From NCBI GenBank assembly GCA_963978905.1, contig OZ022259.1, positions 17,644,068 to 17,708,067 on the forward strand: DNA of 64,000 nt. Direction: 5' to 3'. This DNA is from Trichostrongylus colubriformis (taxonomy: Eukaryota > Nematoda > Chromadorea > Rhabditida > Trichostrongylidae). Numbering within the stretch: position 1 is the stretch's first letter; every line of letters begins with the position of its first letter. The position numbers were made by a program, and so were the translations under genes. The notes under the pieces are model-generated. The model was not told the DNA's origin. It made no database searches and saw only the letters and a list, made by a program, of their open reading frames with translations. Positions 56,401-64,000 of this stretch are shown one piece after another.

Positions 56401-59014
56401 TTCTAGAGGATCTATGGTTGTTCTTTTTGTCTACCTCGTCATTTCACCCGTCATGAAACGTTTTCAGCAAGGGAATGATTTTTTTAAAGTATTGATTTTT
56501 CCTTCCAGCTATTTTTATACTTCCAGTATCTAAAATTTCCAGTTCTATGCGAAATGAGAAGAGTAATTATGCTTTAATCAAAAGTGAAACGAAAGCCTTC
56601 GAGAGTTTTATGTATTGTGATCGATTTCCATTCCATAACTGAGAAACAGAGAGAATGCGGGTTCGATCTTCTCACGCGTTCTATGAGTGTAGCATAACTA
56701 TCGGAAATAAAAATGTGCTCTGTTGCGGAAAACCCTAACTATTGAATAGATGAGCAGCAAATCTTCTCTTTGTTAGTTGTGGGATGATTTTTGCAAAATT
56801 TTTTTCCCGCGATTTTTCGGAGGCTTCCAGAAACTTTTGTGGATGGAGTTCATATAGAAGGCACCGATAGTTACCGGATTCATTTATGATAGAAATTCCA
56901 ATTGAGAAAGAATTATCCTCGCTTTGCTCCAAAATGATATATTTCGTAAGAGCAGTAATGGAATGATGTGAAATTTTTGAAAATTTTTAATTAATTCTAA
57001 GAGATGGAGTGCTATAACGCTATAAGAAGCGATGATGGGTGGCTGTAAATAGCACCATGGCGGTAGTAGGCTAACTCAAACCAATCATGGCGGCAACGAG
57101 AATGCGCACACACGGATGGATGAATGCTCTCATGGGAGCTCGATCTTAGGGAAGTGCTGAAGGCTCATATAAAGCGGTGTGTCAAGTCATCAAGAAAACG
57201 AAAACACATGAATGCGGCTCATGGAGGGTTAGCATAGAATAGGATATTTGTTTTTATATTACTATAAATACTGGTATTACGGCCCAGCTGAAGACTTTGG
57301 AGCAGATAAATAAGTATAAGCCTACCTCAATCCAGCTTGGACGCCAACTTGAAAAGTACCTACTTCCTCTAAATTTCCATTCGTTAAATGATCTACAATG
57401 ATGAGACGTTTGCTGAGTAACAGCGAAGAGAGAATCGAGGGGTTGTAGGAATAAAGGTCCACACTGAAAGGTATTTTGGTGAGCTAGGCCAGGACACTCG
57501 AATTGGGTCAAGACGCCACGTAAAATGGATCACCGTGCGTGCGTACAGCACAGAGAAGTTCTGTGGCATGGTTGCGGATCAGGACAAAATGGCGCGACAA
57601 ATTCTCTGCTGCTTGCGCTATGAATTGGTCGCGCACGACGAATGGCTCTCTCGAGCTAAAATAAGTCCTCGCCTCCTACATCCCAGCATTAGCCTTTCCG
57701 CGAGAGACCTTTCTCTAATCTGCCACTCTCCGAAAGACGAAAGAATTCATGTGGGATGGAAGATATGAACCCCGGAAGAAGAAGTAGAGATATCTCTGCT
57801 ACCCACTGACTGTCTCCCCGGTGTGTATCCTTATGCCGAATTTTCGCACGGCAACCCGCGGTGAGCAACGCGGCTGATCTATTCGCTTGTGATTGCCTAC
57901 ATTGCGTACGCCTCCTTTGAATCTTACGCCCGAATTTATTATTTCTTGATTAGTATTCTTATCATGTAAGGGTATTGCTTCTTTTATTTTGGGGTACCAA
58001 AGTTATTGTGTTGAGATAATGATGAAATAAACAGCCATTTCTTCGAAAGATCTTCATGGTAGCTGCGTCTTGTGCCCTGAGCGAACTTCCAATCGACCGC
58101 AGCAAGTCGTGCTGATGGCGCCTAGAGTGCGACGCCGTAAAGCGAAAATTCGACATAAGGCTACACCCTGTCTTTTCACTACATGGCTTACCGCTTCACA
58201 TCAGGGGTGCTGATAAGCCAAGAAATACAAGGACTAGAATATGTCAACCCCCTGGTATCGACAGTTTCATCGACCAGCAGCGTATCCACAAAAATTAAAG
58301 GTTGTGCTATCATAAAGGGCGTGGAGGGAGGGGTGAGTGGCATCTACATCTTCATAAGCTCGCCGTCTGGCGCTGTTTCTACCGAAACTTTAGGAGAGGA
58401 AAGTAATTAAATCTCCTGTCCATTTCGCCAATTTTACTCCAATTTTAAAAATCCACCTTGGTTGCAATAGCATCCGGAAGCATATGGGTTCATGCGACTT
58501 GAGAGAATTTTTACCTCCTACTAATATCTGTAGATTATGTCAGTCGTCCCTATAAGGGGGGGGGGGAAACTTGTGTGGCTATCAAGCCTTACCAAGTACT
58601 CAGCAAGGGGTTTCATCGATGACAAGCATACTTGGCGTAATGATAGGCAGCTCATTCCTGCCGTCAACATTCACTAGCACAGCCTCCCCAACAAACGCTC
58701 GAAGCCTAGCTCATCATCCTGCAGCTTTCCCTTCATATGCATCATTTATTCAGATATAGATTAAAGTCACATAATCGAGGCCTTCTTCAGACTTCGATTA
58801 TGTGATTATATGTAACCTACATTTTCATAACCATAATAGTACTCGGTCTAATTAAAAAGAATAAAAGAATAAAGTTTTTGACGTTGATCAAACCCTTCTG
58901 TGGGATGCGCCATACTTTAGTTCCTTTTGGTTTAATTATGTATGATCGACTTATCATTTCATTTCTTGATCGTTTCTCTTATACAAATATATTTATTGGG
59001 TCATTCCATAAGTA
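53459..59014. other. Long stretch without assigned gene or element
   Basis: AT-rich with scattered frames. The longest (55066-55545 minus, 159 codons) has no recognised domain and is of a length expected by chance here. A G-homopolymer lies at 58558-58567. I saw no terminal repeats; a decayed element or distant exon could be missed. Confidence 0.4.
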
Positions 59015-59754
59015 CAAGGGGTGCCCAAAAAAAGTAATTTTGCCCACGGCTCACATCTGCCAATTATACAAAACATAGGGAAACGAAAGAGATAAAAGTA
59101 TTGGGGCAAAATATTCCCGAAATGTTCCTCTAAAAGCAGGAACGAGCTGAGACTCACTGCTTCCACCTTCACCAAAGTACGTAGCCTTCAGTCGGCGCAG
59201 CCGGGCTTCAGAGCACCTACGCTATCAAGGTCCGCTTAGAACAGCGGAGCCAGGTTCCGTAGTAGGTCTTTTGTGGGAAGCTTCCTAAGGATTGGCACTT
59301 CGGTTCATGGATGTCACAGAGCCATTGCTGCTTGGACAACGCTGCTATGACCCGAAGTATCATTTCATGACTCATACCTGTCCCCGGAGGGATTTCAGTG
59401 GTAATGGCACGCGTTTTGGCTCCTGGAAACGAAGGGCGCTGGGAATCCGAAAAAAACGGGATCTCAAAGAACACCACTCAGTATGAATCTCCATAGGTAC
59501 CCAGAGTTAACGGACCTAGCAAGGTTGTGAACGAGGGCGACGAAATTTCGGATTTCGCCCGGTTGAGGTGACACATCTTGTTCACTCTTTCCTCGCTCTC
59601 GTTCCTACTCGTGAAGGCTGCCACGGAGTATAGTGATAGAGTGAGGTCTGCTCTCGAATGTGGAGATGAAATTACCTCAACAGAGTTTGCTGTAGTTCGA
59701 CTAAAGTGGGGTTGAAAGTGGAGGAGACAAAATTACTTTTTTTGGCACCCCCTG
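59015..59754. mobile_element. TA-flanked TIR element, 740 bp (copy 2)
   Basis: It starts CAAGGGGTGCCCAAAAAAAG and ends CACCCCCTG, with TA on both sides. Length and order are the same as 22922-23661. The interior 'gccattgctgcttggacaac' and 'gggctcctggaaacgaaggg' type blocks are shared with all copies. Confidence 0.9.
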
Positions 59755-59756
59755 TA

Positions 59757-61002
59757 GTTTCGTTTCTTTTTTCGAACGAAATTTTTCCTGTAAATACACA
59801 AGTTTCTGCAGGAATTCATGAATCATTCGAAAGACAGTTCTCTGCTCTGCAAAATGGCTTGTTCACTTTCTATGTGCATCATGATGGGGCCGATATTCAT
59901 ATTTGCGAAGTGCTTGGTTTAGTCAACAAAAATTGACCAAACCGGCAATTAATTAAAACACTGTAGTTTACTTTGGGAAACTCTACCAATCATGTGTCCC
60001 ATACTTAGCCCCGAACCCCTCTGCAAATTCCGCCAACTGGTGCTTGAAAGACACGTCGCTCTTTTTCCATATTTAGTTTTTCCGCCGCAACTCGGTAGTT
60101 TTCGGCAATCACATCGAGGCAAGAAACGTCAACTACAAGTAATGGGTAGGAATGGAAAAACATTACTACTGGATTTTTTATGTTTTTCTTGAAAAAAAGA
60201 TTGCGCAATTATGTCATTTGGGCCGCTATCACACAATTTCAGAATTCAACATGAATCACAGCCAAAACAAAAACTAAACATATTTTATAGAGCAGAAAAA
60301 TCATTCCGAATGATTCACGAAGCAATGCTGAGCGAGGGATTTGAAAGGAAAAATTCTATTCCGAGTAATTGTGAGTGCTTTCGGGAAAAAGGATTTAGAA
60401 AAGGAATGAGGAGACTTCTCGATCAACCAATTGATGGAACTAGCAGAACAGCTCAGTTCTGAGTACGGGAAACATGATTGGCCGATTTCCCTGAAGTGAA
60501 ATATTGTGTTTCAGTTAATTGCCGGTTTTACCAATTTTTGTTGGGTGGACCTACCTCTTCGCCAGCCTGAATGTCGGTCCCATTCTAGCCTACTCGAGAG
60601 TTAAACACCAATTTTGTTAGAACAGAAAATCTCTCTCAATTTTGTAGCAAAAATTTTTGCTGAAAAACGTTATTCATTATGGAAGGATGCAATAATAACC
60701 GAACTTAAGAATTTCAGAATTCAACTTCTTGACTGAAAAAAAACTGTGGAAGGGAAGATAACTATCATCCAAGTGGAGGCACCTGAATCACCATAAACTC
60801 GAGTAATGGGGATGGCGCGCTATACCAGAAAGGTTCAAGCATCGCGTTAACGGACTTCTCCGTGCCCTACAATCTCTATACCCTCATTTCCAAGCATCTG
60901 TCCAGTTTGTCTTTGCTTCAGCATATTTTCCTGGAAATTTTCAAAATAAAGAGTTATATGATAGACATAGTGCACAGCGTTTTCTTATCTCTTATAATAT
61001 AT
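59757..61002. other. No gene assigned; fragments like the flank of 50689-52039
   Basis: 'gccggtttggccaatttttg' and 'ctgaatgtcggccccattct' near 52200 reappear near 60520-60590, and 'caaatcaaccaatcatgtgtcccg' near 50480 has a relative at 59985. A larger dispersed repeat therefore surrounds both sites. Confidence 0.5.
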
Positions 61003-61645
61003 TAGGTTATGCAATAGGTTCGTGTTGTTTTTATTCTCCGTGTTTGACAACATTCCCTTCATCTTTCGACAAAATATATACATGTATTCGATAGAGCTGC
61101 CTGTGCTCTACAAAAAGGTGCTATTTGTTTTGGAATCCTTCGACTGTTCAATATTTTTGGGGCCTAGAAATACAGTAATCAAAAGGCAAAAATCTGCTCT
61201 CTCTATCTTCCCCTCTTCTCTCACCATCGATAACAAAAAACACTTGCATTTATTTGGAACTCATAAGCTCTAGAACAAGGTTTGATTAGATTTTCAGATT
61301 TGGTTTGACTTTTGATCATTCGATTGTCTGTTGCTTTCAAGGCTCAAAAATGGAGTGCTGCACAAATCTGTACTTTTGGGACACCAAGGTCCAATGAAGG
61401 TGTCTTTCTCCACGCCAGGTCCAATCATTCATAATTAGGAAGTGGTACATCGTTGATCAACTTGTTGTTAAATTTAGAGTTTTTTGAATCAAGTTAACCT
61501 GCTTTGAAGAGCCTCGACTATTAGCGAAAAGCGGCAGGTGCTGAAAGTGCCGAAAGAACAGATGTTTGCTGAGTACTCCACTTTCAAGCCCCAAAAATAT
61601 TAAGCAATGAAAGTACTCGAAAAACAGTCAGTGTCGCGGATGATC

Positions 61646-62362
61646 TCTCATCTTGTGCGGTCATCGGTGGTACACCCGCTCTCAAACTCCCGGCGCTCCG
61701 ACCTTTTGGGTACCACTACGCCTCACCAGGACACCCGCTCCTAGCTCGGCGGACCTACCCCGGGGACCAAGGGGTCTTCAGCCCTAGGCTGGACCGTGAG
61801 GAGTGTCTCTAGCGTTGCGCTAGGCCTGGCGCACTCCCTCTGGTCTCCCCCAAGATATTAACACAACAATCGAATAGCCCAAGGCATTGTAGGAACAGAC
61901 CCTACGTTTCAAGACATAACACAATATAACATACGCAATACATTTATTGTCCACGTAATAACATCATACCTGCTATTTCTCTCCCAAGTCGCCTCCGTTG
62001 GGGCGGCTCCAGTCGGCTATACGTAGTATACCCCCATCCGGGCGGTTCCTCTTGGCCATATGGCTGACGGTGCCGAGATGGGACCTAAACCACATGGCTG
62101 CTCCCAGTCGGGGAGCAGGGGTGGACACCGGCCAACTCATATGCCAGCGCTCCACTACCCGAGAGCCAAGGTGCACCGCACCCCAGACCTCGGGCAGCAT
62201 CATGGCGTTGCCCGGTGAAAACCGACTGACAGTCGGTGGCCAGGTCTCAGCGTCAGAGGACGGAGCCAACCGCGAGCGCGAAGCGCTGCCGCAGTTGCAA
62301 CCGCACGCGGATGGGCCGGGGAGCGCGATGCCCGCGGCGGCCATTGTCGCGATCCGCGACAT
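61646..62362 (-). other. GC-rich island 2 with open frames and an AATAAA, unassigned
   Basis: Composition differs strongly from its surroundings. A 129-codon minus frame (61973-62362) ends in GGDLGEK, and an AATAAA sequence follows about 30 bp downstream on that strand. An overlapping plus frame of 164 codons (61998-62492) is also open. I recognise no domain in either. It may be a retroelement piece. Confidence 0.35.
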
Positions 62363-62479
62363 TCAGTGCATTTCTGTAGCATGGGCAAAGCTTCACTGGA
62401 TGCACATATGGATAGTGGATGCATATATGGATGGATGTAAGTTCGATTCCTTTCTTTCGTCTATTCGGCATCCTCATGG

Positions 62480-62640
62480 ATTGAATGGGTAAGTCCGAAG
62501 TGATGGAAGTTTTCGGCGTTTGACCGGGCTGGAAGAGTCAGCAAACTCAGAGCCAATTTTTAGGCCTCTGAAGATGATGAAAGGGTCGAAACGTCAGCCC
62601 GTAAATGAAATGTATCCACCTTGCACACGGATATATGGAT
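62480..62640 (+). repeat. Probable retroelement 3' end
   Basis: 'tctgaagatgatgaaaggg' followed by 'tcgaaacgtcagcccgtaaa' is the same module as 48955-49020 in reverse. It borders island 2. Confidence 0.4.
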
Positions 62641-63559
62641 ACTCTTTTAATCCCGTTGACAGACGGAAAAGGTAAGATGCCCACAGTGCGCACTTTTTAC
62701 AATTAGTATCCATTTAAAGGCCTCAAAAAGGACAAACAATTGAATGATTATACAAATATATATGGCACCACCTTGTAGAACTGAAAAAGCTTCATCGAAT
62801 ACATTAGGTACCTATTTCTATTTCCATTTCTTTCCGAAAAACTGAACAGTGAAGAGATTCAAAAAATGATTAGTACCTAGTTGTGGTGCAGAAAAGCTCT
62901 ATCGAATGCATACATACATGGATAATCTTTTTGATCCGAACGGTAGGCAAAAAGGAGGAGATGTCGAAAGTGTCCCTCGGATTTTTTTTTTATTTTTTTA
63001 ATTTATTTTTTGACCCTTTTTTATTTTTTATTATCATTTTATTTTACTTTTTATTCTTATTTTATTTTATTTTTAAGCCTTATAAATCATAAATATAATG
63101 CGGCTTCTGTAGGGCAGAGAAGCTCCAAGGAATACATTATAAGCTTTTTCGCGAAAAGGAGAGAGCGTTGTGAAACATAGAGAATTACAGTCATAAATAT
63201 TTATTACACAACATAATACATAAATTAACGGGTGCGGATTAAGAGCTCTCAGCGATTCCGCTACACTGTGTACATATTCTGGTGTTCGTCGCGTGTTTCC
63301 GAGCATGACCGTGGAACTTGTGGCTTTTCTGGACCTCATTACCGTGACGTTACACATTTTTCGCTTTTATTACATTATCTGAGCTGGAAACCGTATCGGT
63401 ACAATGTCGTGTGGGCGGAAAACTTTCGGCAATCTGTTCGAAATTAGTGTAATTCACAGCAATTCGGTAGCACCTTCCTGATGACATAAGCCACTCCCAT
63501 TCTATCAGCCGTCACTCGTTCTGTCTTAAAGACAGCATTAGGGGTAATGTGGTAATAGA

Positions 63560-64000
63560 GAAATCCCTACAAGAAGTCACTCACATGGTAGTCCTGGGCC
63601 TAAGAAGGCTACCTGCGGTCAAATCCCGGTAAAAAAGCGTCCCTCCGAGCTGTAGAAACGCCGCAAGACGCCGCAACCGTCCTTCTTTCCCGCCTCTTGA
63701 TAAGTCGATCCCGCCTGCGGATGACGTAATTCCCGATTTACTGTAGTGGCGGCGTCCAGGGAGATGCGGCAGGATCGAAGGTTTTGCGGCGCGCTTTCGC
63801 AGTTTTGGCTTGAAACTCACTCAAAAAATAGATGCTATCTATTTCCAAACATTCCCTTGTGTTTACTTGGCAACATGCCAATGGAAATTTCGTTCGGAGT
63901 ATTCGCCTCTTGACGAAAAGGTCGTCGGGAATCAACAGTGGAAAGGGGGTCCTATGTCTCGGGTTTTTGGCCTATTCCATCCGTTGTTTCTTCACTGTCC
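63560..64000 (-). repeat. Family A dispersed repeat, running off the window
   Basis: 'catgccaatggaaatttcgt', 'gaatcaacagtggaaagggg' and 'ttccatccgttgtttcttca' match 32620-32800. Upstream 'gacagcattaggggtaat' matches 31612. Confidence 0.8.

Larger units (their letters stand above)
61003..63180. repeat. Diverged relatives of the mariner-type palindrome, split by a GC-rich insert
   Basis: The left part (61055-61270) has 'cccttcatctttcgacaaaa' and 'tcgatagagctgcctgtgct'; the right part (62755-63170) has inverted counterparts 'cttgtagaactgaaaaagct' and 'gagagcgttgtgaaacatag'. Terminal repeats are not preserved. A T-rich run of about 90 bp lies at 62985-63075. Confidence 0.55.

Overview
This window looks like a piece of nematode nuclear genome: AT-rich, sparse in genes and packed with short DNA transposons. 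The only host gene I can read is the 5' part of a NALCN/NCA-type sodium leak channel on the minus strand. Five exons were read by hand, with GT-AG borders and compatible phases at every adjacent pair: start-codon exon 12566-12733, S1-S2 exon 10159-10358, S5 exon 3226-3311, and two extracellular pore-loop exons 3066-3167 and 2916-3005. The protein resembles nematode NCA-1/NCA-2 and human NALCN domain I. TTTTCAG and ATTCAG acceptors, GTAAG and GTATG donors, mariner elements and very long repeat-filled introns fit a nematode. A clade V parasite (strongylid or hookworm-like) is my inference, not something the sequence proves. The exon for domain I S2-S4 was not found between 3311 and 10159. The domain I selectivity-filter exon must lie left of base 1.

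Layout. Bases 1-2900: repeats in an intron of the channel gene, including two inverted-repeat elements. Bases 2916-12733: the channel exons, separated by introns of about 6.8 kb and 2.2 kb filled with repeats. Bases 13000-64000: no host gene that I can defend. This part holds a deleted mariner (18258-19117); retroelement fragments including a GIY-YIG remnant (19390-20105, 23690-24230); a 740-bp TA-flanked TIR family (22922-23661, 59015-59754, truncated at 42705); two MITEs with 9-bp target duplications (33458-33696, 36342-36583); a GC-rich MITE family; tRNA-derived SINEs; a 1351-bp almost complete palindrome with mariner-like ends (50689-52039); and a Tc1-like element with a palindromic mariner nested inside it (52263-53456).

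A dispersed repeat called 'family A' here recurs at least a dozen times in both orientations. Two GC-rich islands (46430-47690 and 61646-62362) have long open frames with no family I recognise. There are no rRNA genes, no intact tRNAs, no CRISPR arrays and no bacterial-type operons. Only the channel exons form a working gene; the rest is best read as layered transposon insertions, several of them clearly nested.
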